From: Amylostereum areolatum
Taxonomy: Eukaryota; Basidiomycota; Agaricomycetes; Russulales; Stereaceae
Direction: 5' to 3'
DNA: 64,000 nucleotides
Assembly (NCBI GenBank): GCA_012932865.1
Contig: SAXG01000002.1
Span: 1,550,001 to 1,614,000, forward strand
The notes below the pieces were generated by a model. That model was given only the letters and a program-made list of their open reading frames with translations, searched no databases and was not told where the DNA came from. This document shows, piece by piece, positions 11,209 to 21,500 of the stretch (positions are counted from its first letter, which is position 1; each line of letters begins with the position of its first letter). A program made the position numbers and the translations under genes.

Positions 11209-11779
11209 AGTACCATCGACTTCGGGTTAATCCACCGTCAGTCCTCATAGCGGTAAATAGACAGGCTCACGAATGCTTACCTCAAACCTAAAGCTGAAGT
11301 GTACACCTCTGTATATTGTCAGGAATCACACCAAGGCAGGCCACAACAGTTTACTGATCTATGTTGCATGCACACATTTCGGCTGGCAGTCCCTTTCATG
11401 TGGTATATATCACCCTCTCTTTCGCACCAAAGCCTGTAGACGAGAAACTGTCCGTCCGATATTCGCAGTGCTTGAAAGGACGTGGGGGTGCCGAGTTCTA
11501 GCGAAACTCGTTAGGAGATTGTTTGTCTTGTGAATCCGAGACAGAGCTGCTCACAAAGTTGTAGGCCTTTCCATTCTCGCATAGCTGTGGAAGCTTCGAG
11601 ACTGTCTAAGACACCATCATCGCTGCCGCCGCGTCGCGTCACTCGACACCCCCTCCGTCTTTTCTTCAACGCCAGTAACCCTCATCATATACACACCATT
11701 TCATCATTGCGCCCTTCCGGAGAAAATCCTATGGGCATTGTGAAGGAGAGTAGTGGTCGGGTGGTTGGTCGAGGCTCAA
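11209..11779. other. Intergenic, 3' of permease
   Basis: No coding signal that survives inspection. A catcatatacaca TATA-like stretch near 11686 could serve the downstream plus-strand gene. Confidence 0.35.
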
Positions 11780-12308
11780 ATGGCCGCCGCTCTTGACATC
11801 GACATGCCGCGGAGTCCTACCGAGGTACGTGTCGCTTCATTCTTTCCCCAATCCCTTGTCCATACGCTTAGTATGTCTGGTGCTGTGCTAATGACGTAGC
11901 ATTCAGTTTACAGAAGACTGCTGCGCCTGCCACTGTCAACTCAAGTGCAGTGATGACCTTGTTGTCACCTTCAAGTTCAGCGGTTTCCGTTATCACCGTT
12001 CGCCATCTCTACACACGCGGAATGCCCTCACAAGACCATTCCTCCCCACGGACGACATCCGGCATCCGTGTGTTTCATGTCACGATGTGGAGATCTCGCG
12101 CGTGGCTAGCATTGGCGATTGGTTTTTTTCTAGAATCAGGAGAACGGAGATTGAACGCACTTCAGGCCTTCAGGTGTGTATGCACCCAAGTATCCCTAGG
12201 GAGAGGCCTTCGCGCTTCATCCACACGACTATTCTCAGAGTACCCTCGTCGGTGGGAGATAGGAAGCGAAAAGTAGACAAAAACGCACTCCATGCGCTCG
12301 AGCATTGA
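11780..12308 (+). CDS. Small cysteine-containing hypothetical protein, two exons
   Basis: Predicted 148-residue protein. Exon 1 (11780-11824) starts at a strong-context ATG (gctcaaATGGCC) and encodes MAAALDIDMPRSPTE. An 82-nt intron (gtacgt...attcag) follows. Exon 2 (11907-12308) starts FTEDCCACHCQLKC and later has PCVSCHDVE, a Cys/His pattern that might bind zinc. I recognise no family. The last 147 nt overlap, in antisense, the 3' end of the minus-strand gene at 12162-13152, so one of the two models may be wrong or too long. Phase is consistent across the intron. Confidence 0.45.
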
Positions 12309-13152
12309 CCGACGAGCTTGGACATCTGACATCCAACCTTTCTTCTTGCCTCGAGCAAACGACTCGAGCCAGAACGCGTTCTCCGGTTTCAAACTCTTCG
12401 CGATGGCGACAATTGCAGGGGCTATGTCGCCGTTCTCGAGAAGGAAATACTCGGTGCGAAGGTCATACAAGATTATGTACGAGATGTAGACGGTGATGTT
12501 TCGCGTAAGCCCTCGGTGGCAAAATCCAATAGACGGCTCGAGCATGGTGCCAGGTGATCAAGGAATCCAAGAAAGACGTTGTGTTCGGGAAACGGATGTT
12601 CGAATGCGGTGGCGACAACGGGGGGACGAGGGCGACAGAGAGAGAAGGATCATGGACATCAAAGGACCAGTAAGAAGCGGGATGGAGGACCACATTGCCA
12701 GGGTCGTCCTCGTGGCGAGCCGATGGTGGAGTCGTCAGCTGGAGCCACACAGAGTTGGGATGACAGCTCGGCATGGTTGGGTCACACATGGATGTCTCCA
12801 ACCAACTGGGTTTCGGGCCTATCATGGACTTGTATTGCAGCGTGGACATGATTGCGCGAGCAGCCTGTTCGATTTTTTCGTCGGGAATGAGGAGATGGAG
12901 GTCAAAGAACAAAGTGGGGACGAATTGCACGAAGCTAAGCGCATCTTCTGCCCACACCAAACATGGTAGGGCGGAATCTGTCACGGCCCTGGCAGGCTTC
13001 AAACGTGTCTCCATTGTGTGGACAGAATACGGGGAGGTGTCGTAAAAGTGGGTAACCATCTTTGAAGTTGGTGCGACTGGTGCGACTGAAGCACAGAGGA
13101 GTCCCGTACTAGTAACTACAGATGCGAATTGCCGGCGGCAATCGTCGACCAT
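12162..13152 (-). CDS. Uncharacterised protein, interrupted frame
   Basis: The minus strand encodes a protein-like sequence in two frames. The upstream part (13152 or more likely ATG 13059 down to about 12500) contains SFVQFVPTLFFDLHLLIPDE, YKSMIGPKPSWLETSMCDPT and FPNTTSFLDSLITWHHARA. The downstream part (about 12510 to 12162) contains ITVYISYIILYDLRTEYFLL and LKPENAFWLESFARGKKKG. The two halves look like one protein, but no well-formed GT..AG intron of usual size joins them between 12490 and 12545. Either an unusual intron or a one-base frameshift lies there. Family unknown to me. The 3' end overlaps the plus-strand gene at 11780-12308. Confidence 0.5.
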
Positions 13153-13219
13153 CGTAAGTAGTCAAAATACGCCCTTTGATAGTAGATACGAATTCCATGG
13201 CCCATCCCTTTACAAGCCC

Positions 13220-14824
13220 CTAGATCTTCATAGGGATGATGCCCGATCCTCCCGGCAAGACCTTCTTGAATATGAATGGCACACGCCGCTCTGCTCGCGC
13301 CTTCGCCGCCTGTCTGAGGAGGTCACGCGTCCTGAAGTCCCCTCCCGCGTTCAACGCCCTTCCCGCAGGCGGAGTATTTTCCAGATCGGCCTCTTGCAGA
13401 TAGAGAGCCTTGAGCTTCGGAAATAATTCCGGGGGAGTTTTCAGTGCCTGTGACAAGCCAACGGACACCGAACCGATGGCGCGCAGGTCTTTGACCTGAC
13501 GGAAGGTGGAAAAACATTCGCGCCACACCGCGCTCGTGTTGAAAGCTTCGTGTTGAACGTCGAGACTTGGTGTATTGCGTATAGCGGGGGGGAGTCCACG
13601 GAGGACGGGAGAGAACAACGCCATTGGACTGAACGGTTGCCCGGGAGAAGAGAAACGCAAGTGTAGGGAAAATATGTGGTACAGCCTTCTCTCTCCTTTT
13701 CTTGCGCCCGGGGGCAGAGGCATCCATATCCCCGCGGATAGGTTCATAGTGATCTCAACCGGATCACGCTTCGAACCTGGGCTCACGAACACAGACTTGA
13801 ATGGACGTGTGCCCCATGCAGTATCCTTGAAGTAGTTGTTTACCATGTCGCAAACATGGGGTAAAAGCTCGGTGGAAACATCCTCGCAATAGATCCGAAA
13901 CTTTGAGGTGCAAGGGATTGACAGGCCGCCCACAATGTAGCGCACAATGTGCACCTTGTCGTACAGCACAAATCGCTTCATGTTCGGGAGGTGAACGCGT
14001 CGTCGAAGGGGGGAAATGGGAGTCGGCGTAGCGTCTTGTAAACCCGAGGAGATACAATTGTTGATATAGAGTTCCTCGATATTTGGAATGGAATAGATGG
14101 TGTCGAGGACGTCTGGAAGGGTCCTCCACTGCGACACCGTGACCAAAGTAAGGCGGATCGATGTTAGTGATGAGGCGTTGAAAAGGGAGAATGTCGAGGA
14201 AACTTTGAGCTGGTAGAGTTTTAGGGACTGTAGGGTGGGAGCGTTGCCTCTGAACAGGTTTCCTAGTTCGGTGTCGGATTGCACTCGTCCTGCGATTACG
14301 AGGGAGCGCAAGACGGGAGCGCTATTTTCTTCGAGGAACGTGCGAACGATGTGCCAATCGCAGCCAGGAAAACATCTCATATCGAGGTCGAGGGCGCGGA
14401 CGCGAGTGATCTGTGCTAAGGCCAGCTCCAAAGCACGTACCGGTTCCCATTCTTGGGATTCAGAATGGGTGGCGTCGAGGATGATAGACTTTTTCCCTAC
14501 CCTTTTCAGCATATACTCCATGTCCTCGAGGCCGAGCACATATATGGGAAATACAGCCCAAAAGTCCGGGCACTTTGTGAAGATTATATCGCGCCAGCGA
14601 TGGCAGACATTCAACAGGGCGCTAGGCACTTTCCTGTCATGGTCGCGCGCATAGGTCTCTGCGCAGAAGACAAATATTGTGCAAAGAGTTTCGGGGGATA
14701 GCTCTGAAATGTGCCGTCGAAGATGGAGAGGACGGCGCAGGATTTCGGCCGGAGTGGCTGTTGACGAAGAGGGGTGGACTAGCATGGGATATTGATCTGG
14801 ACGCTGCAAGGGACAATTCAGCAT
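13220..14824 (-). CDS. F-box protein (single exon)
   Basis: 534-residue protein with a near N-terminal F-box-like segment (RRHISELSPETLCTIFVFCA, about residues 37-56, then ALLNVCHRWRDIIFTKCPDFW) and an LRR-like C-terminal region (for example TLQSLKLYQLKVSSTFSLFN, FNASSLTSIRLTLVTVSQW). This is the common layout of Agaricomycete F-box proteins. It is only distantly similar to the pair at 713-7070. It lies head-to-tail with another F-box gene (15337-17169), with about 510 nt between them. Start at ATG 14822-14824; a different-frame open stretch up to 14912 could be an upstream exon but is not needed. Confidence 0.75.
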   Translation of the reverse strand: MLNCPLQRPDQYPMLVHPSSSTATPAEILRRPLHLRRHISELSPETLCTIFVFCAETYARDHDRKVPSALLNVCHRWRDIIFTKCPDFWAVFPIYVLGLEDMEYMLKRVGKKSIILDATHSESQEWEPVRALELALAQITRVRALDLDMRCFPGCDWHIVRTFLEENSAPVLRSLVIAGRVQSDTELGNLFRGNAPTLQSLKLYQLKVSSTFSLFNASSLTSIRLTLVTVSQWRTLPDVLDTIYSIPNIEELYINNCISSGLQDATPTPISPLRRRVHLPNMKRFVLYDKVHIVRYIVGGLSIPCTSKFRIYCEDVSTELLPHVCDMVNNYFKDTAWGTRPFKSVFVSPGSKRDPVEITMNLSAGIWMPLPPGARKGERRLYHIFSLHLRFSSPGQPFSPMALFSPVLRGLPPAIRNTPSLDVQHEAFNTSAVWRECFSTFRQVKDLRAIGSVSVGLSQALKTPPELFPKLKALYLQEADLENTPPAGRALNAGGDFRTRDLLRQAAKARAERRVPFIFKKVLPGGSGIIPMKI

Positions 14825-15336
14825 TGTTGAAACACGGAAAGGAGGAGGTGCTAGTGCTCACTGAGCCGATTGGCGGCGAGGAAATCATTAACCTGGGGGT
14901 TTCTTCTCGCAAGAAGGCGAGAAAGGGTGGTGAGACCGCCGGCGGGGAGAGCGTGCGTACAAAAAGTTCTGGGGAGCCTTTATATTCCGCGAGGCCGGTC
15001 CCTCCGATTAAGTAACCGGCCCCATTGTTCTTCGCGCTATTGTTCGTGGCTGGTTCCCATTGTCCAATGTATATTGCACCGCCGGACCCGGACCCTCCCT
15101 CTTAGTAACCCGTAAACTGATCGGCGTTCCGACGTCCTACGGCAGTCCTCATTTTTCAATATCGATCCTCCTGAACTTGAGATGCTACTTGTGACTGTGT
15201 ATAGCTAACCCGTGACGATACATGTACATGACATAAATGCATTCTACTTTAGACAACGTAAGTTTCGATGGTAAGATAGAAAGATAAGGAATGACAGACC
15301 TTTGTATCAACTGGCATCTCGTTGAAAACGGATTGG
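14825..15336. other. Intergenic between two F-box genes
   Basis: Promoter side of the 13220-14824 gene and 3' side of the next. No gene seen. Confidence 0.4.
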
Positions 15337-17169
15337 TCACCCGAAAACTACGTGTGGAATGACACGTCGAATTTCTTCAACCCAGTCTCCTGCGTTGGAC
15401 CACTGAGGGATGCGCAGTGTGTGTAATGGCGACCCCGACGCCGCGCGGATATTTGCAAACCTGATGATGAGTTCGATGTCCTCCCTCGTAGGTTGCGGGG
15501 ACCTGTTCTTCTGCTCGAAATGACATTCCGAGTCGTCTGTGATATCTAAAGTGCATAGAACGGGAAGGTGGCACCGACGCCGGTCGTCCGGGGCCTGTTC
15601 CGAAGAAGACTGCAAATCGGACTCCGTCAAGTGTTCTATAAAGTCGAGCCCTTCTAGGTAGTCATTGATTTTGATGTGGTGAACCTTCGTGGCGCGGCGG
15701 AATAGGGGCCTCCATTGAAGTGCAGAGCTTCGATACCCTTTGATGGACATGAAGACGGTCTTGTCAAGGTATATGCCATCGCATGGGTCCTTTATTTCTT
15801 CTGACTCATTCACGTTCATAGATAACGTGAGATTGAAGGCCGACCTTGAGGGTTCGGGATCACGGAAACCATGCATGAGTGCATTGGGCAATGCATATTC
15901 CGTCCAACCCATGATGTCGAAAGTGTGGTCCTTGGTTTCAATAGCGAGAGAAACCATGAGGGCTCGGGGTGCGCGTGATGGACCGTTATAACGCCGGAGA
16001 AGTTCGGCGAGGGGAAGGGGTTCAGATGAAAAGTCCAAGTGGATTTTGACACGAGTCGCAGGGGAAAGAACCAGACAGGAGGCGAAACGTGCGCACGGTA
16101 AAGCGTAGAGCCATACACCCGACAGGGTCACTTCTTTAAGCTGAGGGGGTAGCATGATTGCTTGATCCCATTGTGTAGCCGTTGGCGACGGATCGACACT
16201 CATAAATGGCGGGGCGCTGTTGAGCGAGAGCGTTTGAAGCTTCGGTATGCTTTCCAGGAAGTGCACCATATCATGGTGTTGACGCGTGAAACCGCTGAGA
16301 CCAGGTACACTGTCAAGTCCGTATTGATGGAACCAGATCGATAGACGATTGAGGTTTGGAAGGATCGGGTGGTCAGCTCTGTTCCACGTCACCGTGCATT
16401 GGATTAACGTGAGCGACCGAAGCGCTGGGGCGACGAATGTGAGAATATCGGCGGGGAGCAGAGGAAGTGGGCGGTCATAGAAGCCATATAGTGTGAGCTC
16501 CTCGAGACCCGACATTGGCACCTTCAGCAGAGGTATGAGGTCATCCGCGCGGTAAGATGTCAGATGTAGAAGCTGAATCTGAGAAATATGTAGAGGCGAG
16601 AAAAGCGTCTGGAGAAGACCCCCCGATACAGCTATCGGGTCAAAGTAGTCGCCATCATATTTATCGTCGTAGACCCGGAGGTCCATGCTGAAGCGCAAGG
16701 AAGCGGATCCAGAACGGTGCAGCATATCGAGCGCCCATGTTGAGGAAACTTCACCGCAGTTGACTGTGGACCACAGGGTTGACTCGTATATGGCTATCTG
16801 GGAGGATTGAGACACACTTGAGACACACGAACTGGTTTTATTGCAGGGCATGCTTACCTCGCGCCATTCGTGACACACATGCGTGACGTATATCCACCCA
16901 AGGGCCAGAAGTACGCCAGTGGTATGGCGCAGGTTATTGCGCAGGTAGATGGGGTGCCAAACAGCCTTGAGTTGCCGGAAGATTTCGAGCAAAATCTCGG
17001 GGGGTAAGACGCTGATGGACGACAATGCATTGCGGCGATGCTTCGCGTGAAGAAGAACCTTTTCGATAGCTTCTATATGTTTTTCCATGAGGTTGCGAGC
17101 TCCTTGAGCCACTTTCACGTCTCTTGTGACTAGGCTATGTGCAGGGAGAAGTGCGCAAGCCGCCGACAT
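15337..17169 (-). CDS. F-box protein with coiled N-terminus (single exon)
   Basis: 610 residues. The N-terminal helix (RNLMEKHIEAIEKVLLHAKH) and the following SSISVLPPEILLEIFRQLKA are the typical coiled-coil plus F-box start of this fungal class. Then comes WIYVTHVCHEWREVSMP and an LRR-like remainder (GLEELTLYGFYDRPLPLLPA, ILPNLNRLSIWF). It matters for the window because the decayed fragment at 40736-41600 is derived from a close relative: both contain the YVTHVCH..RE, ..VSS.W...ML.RS and LPEDIL/LPADIL blocks. Start ATG 17167-17169. Confidence 0.8.
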   Translation of the reverse strand: MSAACALLPAHSLVTRDVKVAQGARNLMEKHIEAIEKVLLHAKHRRNALSSISVLPPEILLEIFRQLKAVWHPIYLRNNLRHTTGVLLALGWIYVTHVCHEWREVSMPCNKTSSCVSSVSQSSQIAIYESTLWSTVNCGEVSSTWALDMLHRSGSASLRFSMDLRVYDDKYDGDYFDPIAVSGGLLQTLFSPLHISQIQLLHLTSYRADDLIPLLKVPMSGLEELTLYGFYDRPLPLLPADILTFVAPALRSLTLIQCTVTWNRADHPILPNLNRLSIWFHQYGLDSVPGLSGFTRQHHDMVHFLESIPKLQTLSLNSAPPFMSVDPSPTATQWDQAIMLPPQLKEVTLSGVWLYALPCARFASCLVLSPATRVKIHLDFSSEPLPLAELLRRYNGPSRAPRALMVSLAIETKDHTFDIMGWTEYALPNALMHGFRDPEPSRSAFNLTLSMNVNESEEIKDPCDGIYLDKTVFMSIKGYRSSALQWRPLFRRATKVHHIKINDYLEGLDFIEHLTESDLQSSSEQAPDDRRRCHLPVLCTLDITDDSECHFEQKNRSPQPTREDIELIIRFANIRAASGSPLHTLRIPQWSNAGDWVEEIRRVIPHVVFG

Positions 17170-17414
17170 CCACGTAGTTCTGCCGTGGTGCTTGATTAAC
17201 CGGCGAGGTGCACTACTAGTATGCAGAAAACATAGCTCACTCTAGAGATGTTGGTTCGGCCATGTTTTCAGATGTACCAGTGCATCGAGGACGTCGATCG
17301 CGATACCAGGAAGATTGAAGTTGATGTGAGCACTTCAAGACGGATGCAATTCACGGGTCGTACATAGTGATTTTCCCACCATCCTCCCCGCTCACGACCA
17401 CCACTGCGACCCCA

Positions 17415-18082
17415 ATGCCGTTCACACCCCCGCCCCTTCTCACGGCATCCCCCGCCTCACCTCCACCTTCTAACCATCCAGAAATTCCACCGTCACGTCC
17501 AGGTTCTGGGTCTACTGATAAGTTAACCCCCGACGTGAAGTCGATCGGTAACGTTTTCTCCAACGATGGCTCCTTCCTTGAGAAATTCCAACGTCTTCAA
17601 AAGGTGCGGTTTTCACCCACAGTCCCTCCAGTTGGTCTGACGATTTCCCCCCTCAGGATGACGATGGTAAGAAAAAACGGGAAGCCCTCGCGCGGTAGGC
17701 TCATTTTACCACCCTTACTCTCCAAAATGTTCCTCACCATCCTCTTCGTGTCAGAAAAAGGACATTAGATAACCGTTTTGTGGGCCGGTTCTCGTCCCTT
17801 TGTATCTGGCGGACTTGCTCATAACCCCTCGCCACAGAAATCTCGTGGAAAACGGCCTTCGCCCAACGAGTCCGATTCAACGCATTCCCCTGCTGTAGAC
17901 TCAGCGCGTCCTCCCATCAAGAAGCCCAAGAAAGATCACACAATGAGCACGTCCTCCCTCTCATTATCGACGTGTATGTAGGCTGAACATAACCGACAGC
18001 CGACTACCAGAAGCAAGTAAAAGCTTTCGCAGGCCGAAGTCTCAAAGACGATGGCATGGGCGTGCGCCCCCTCGTCAAATAA
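17415..18082 (+). CDS. Small charged protein, probably nuclear, five exons
   Basis: Predicted 156 residues. Exons 17415-17603, 17657-17694, 17755-17779, 17838-17973, 18000-18082; phases agree. The N-terminus is proline/serine-rich (MPFTPPPLLTASPASPPPS), followed by SFLEKFQRLQKDDDGKKKRE, ALARKRTLDNRFKSRGKRPS, a basic PPIKKPKKDH patch that could be a nuclear-localisation signal, and the end DYQKQVKAFAGRSLKDDGMG VRPLVK. The final block reads like a conserved C-terminal motif but I cannot name the family. The last intron (17974-17999) would be only 26 nt; if it is not spliced the protein ends at 17984 after SLSTCM. The open frame upstream of the ATG begins at GTG 17367 and is not used. Confidence 0.55.
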
Positions 18083-18504
18083 TGTCATGAAGCCATCGCA
18101 AATCTCGTGTTTTGTGAGTGCCGTTCTTGTTTTTGTGAGACTGATCAGTACCCCTCCCTGCATACACTGATCACCTAGAATGCCCGCCAGCCAAATCTTG
18201 TCGAACATCTGCTCTCATCTTGAATACCGAGTATCCTTGTATCCATCTTCTTTGCCTCCGCTCTCTGTACCATGCGATACCCAAGGCTTCCTGTACTCCA
18301 ACCGATGACGCTGTACTCAAACAATGGTGTAATCCATATGCATACCGCTGTACGATAGTTATAGAATGTGGAAACCAATCCAAATGTCCAATTTACACGG
18401 AACATACTTTATACTGTACTTCCTCCCCGTCAAATCGTACACGACAAAGACCAACTTTTCCCGCTAATGGGATACACGAAAAATAGGTATGGTGTAGTCA
18501 GATT
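18083..18504. other. Intergenic between convergent genes
   Basis: 3' regions of the small charged protein and of the Bbc1-like gene. No gene seen. Confidence 0.4.
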
Positions 18505-21500
18505 TCAAGCCTCTAGGACGCGATAGACCTGCGCGATGCTCCTGTCAGCCGTCCGCTCCAGGAAGTAAGAGAAAACAACAGACCTTGATCGTCCCGCTCT
18601 TCAGATCTTCTAACTTGTAGCTGACGCTCTCCACGGTCTATAGATCCCACCTTGTTAGATGCCGACCCACGATTGACCGCAAAATAACACTCACAGCCTG
18701 GCCCACATGCTGGTTCGCCTGCAACGCCTTGATCTTTACCTTCTTCGTCTCAAACTCCGCGACGACACCCAACCCCGGCACCCCAGGCTCTCCCACATTC
18801 AACGTATACGCATGCAACCCCTTATGCCCTTTCAGTCTCGCCTCCTCGAGCACCACCACATCCCCAGGCAAGATCTCGTCCGCCCGCGCATGCACCGACG
18901 CGCCCGTCTGCGCGTACACGAGGTACCCGTACTCGGTCGAGCCCGCGGGCGGGTGCGCCGCGTTGGGCACCTGCGCGAGCACCGCGTGCACGAACCCGGC
19001 GTACGACCCGTTCCCGACGAGCGTCCGCTTCGAGCGTTCGTGCAGCGTCGTGGCCACTTCGCACATCTGCACGCCCACGCGACCCCACACCGCCCTGAGC
19101 TGTTCCCCGCTCATCTCCCTCGGCACCACCGGGGGAGCAGGCGCACACGGCTTCTCGTTCTGTGCGGGAGGAGGGGGCGCCGGGGCGTCGGTTGAGGGGT
19201 AAGCTGTGGAATCTTCGGACCACAAGGAGGCTGAGAGATCGCTCGTCGCGCCAGCATCGTCGAAGTTGATCGATGGCATTTCCCATTGTCCGCTAGTTGA
19301 GTTGTCGTCAGGAGTTGGAGCCGGTGGCGGTACACGAGGTGGAGGTGGACCGCGGGGCGGAGGGCGAGACTTCTGCAACGGCGGTGGCAGGTCGTCTTCG
19401 TCATCTACCATCACATATTCCGAGTGAGAGGACGGAGGAGGGATGGACGGGCGTGGTGGGGACATGGTAAAAGTCTCGTAAGATTCTCCGCGAGCATGAG
19501 GATGGACCTGGGGAGAGCTTTCGATAGTCGCCTTCCTCGTTGGAGGCGGAATCGGTGGTCTCCCCATGGGTACTGGGGGACGCGCGCTTGGACGAGGCGG
19601 GGGAGGTGGCGCATCTTCCTCCTCAGGCTCCTCTTGGTATTCCGCATCTGCATGGTGTACCTCCTCCATCTCGCTTTCTTCCTCCTCGACCTTGACCCCA
19701 TCCGAAGACGCGCTCTGTTGCTCGAACTCATAGTCCGACTCGACTGGATGCGACATCGCCGGCGCAGGCGAATGCTCCTCGGAATCTTGCTTTGCATGTC
19801 GCGGTGGTTCTGGGGCGGCAGGCTGCATGGGTAACATTCCAAAGCGCATCCCACCCATACCCGCCAACTTCGTCGCAATACGCGCACGACGAGCGTGCTC
19901 TTCTTCCTCCCCTTCCTCCTGGGATTCTTCAACACGTTCGTTGGGCGCCGGGGCAGGTGGAGAGGCTTCGGATACCTCGGCATCGCCCTCAGGGACAGTA
20001 GGCGGAGGTGGCGGTTGGGGACGCCTGAAAGGCGGCGGGGCACCAGGCGGAGCACCAAACTTGATTCCGCCAAGCTTGGCCATCCTTTCGGCGATGGTCC
20101 GTCGTCGAGTCTGGTCCTCACTTTCTTCAGTAGCAGAGGATGCGGGTAGAGGTGGAGGCTCAGAGGGCTCGACGATTGGGGCCAGTTCTTGTTCCGGGGG
20201 TGGGATCTGGGACCGCGACAGAGACGACCTCGAAGGACTGTGGAATCTTGGATCAATGGGATCTGTGGACAACGTGCCCTAGTCAGCGGCGAGATTAAGA
20301 ACAAAGTGGCCGAGCTCACCTCCGTCCTCGTCGTCCAAAATCTCATGTTCCGGTACGGCTGGTGCAATCGCAACAGGAACAGGTGGCGGCGGAGGAAGCG
20401 TAAACATGCGTGGTGAGTCTATGCTCCGCCTCACCTCCTGGCTCGAGCGACGGGAACCGGAGGAGGCTGACATGACGGGACTGTGGATCGACGTCGGGAG
20501 CGAAGGTTTCCGCGGAGGCGGGGATGGAGGCGCCTCCTCTTCCATATCGAACTCGTCGGGCTCCTGGGCTAGCGGCCGTTCCTGCACAATCTTATCCTCC
20601 GCTGGCGTGTACACTGGGACGGCTCTGGAGGGGGGAGGCATGGACGTCCGCTTGGTAGATGACCTAGGCGGCGATGTCGGAGGAGACGAGGGAAGCGCAC
20701 GCGCGGGCGGCTGCATCGGAGTTCTACGAGAATCAGGGCTGTTGGTCGCATCGTCTTGTTCTTGCGATTCTGTCTTTGTGTGTGAATACTCGGTGGTATA
20801 GGGTGTGGGCACGCCCCGCGATGGTGGTGGGATGGAGGTCCTCTTCGAAGGGGGTTGGGGCGGATACATCTCTTCTGTCTCGTTCATAGGTGCCGGGACC
20901 GGAATCGCTCGAGTCGCTGGGGACATCGAGACACGTTTCGGAAGTGAGGGCGGTGGCGGAGAAGTGGGGTATCGTGTGCTCATGTCCGAAGCGGGTGCGG
21001 GAGGCGGAGGGGGGAGAGATCGCGTCGGGCGGGGAGGAGCCATCTCTTCGTCGTCGTTGTTGTCGTTGACAAGTTGGAGGTGTTCGTTGTTGACGTCGTC
21101 GGTGGGCACAGGGACAGGCGCTGGCGAAGGAGGGAGCAGGTCGGATACAAAGTGGGCGTCGACCACAGCCCCTTCGTCATCGTCTCCATCCAACGGACGC
21201 TCTTCCTCCGCGCCGTCGCCTTCTTGCGAGATGCCGGTGTCAATTTCAGCACCCTCGTGCCCAACACGTGCAGTGCCTTCGCGTCTAACATCACCCTCGT
21301 CGTGATCACTGGCATGTTCCTCGTCATTATCGGCGCGGACGGGAGAAGACACAAAGCCACTCTCCATCTCCGACACTACATGTTCAGTTCCTTGGGCCGG
21401 GATTTCCACTTGCGAACGATCAGGCAGACGAGGTCCTATGGATAGAGCGTTGCATTCAGTCCACCGAATTCTATAGTACAAATTGCCCGGACAAGAAAAG

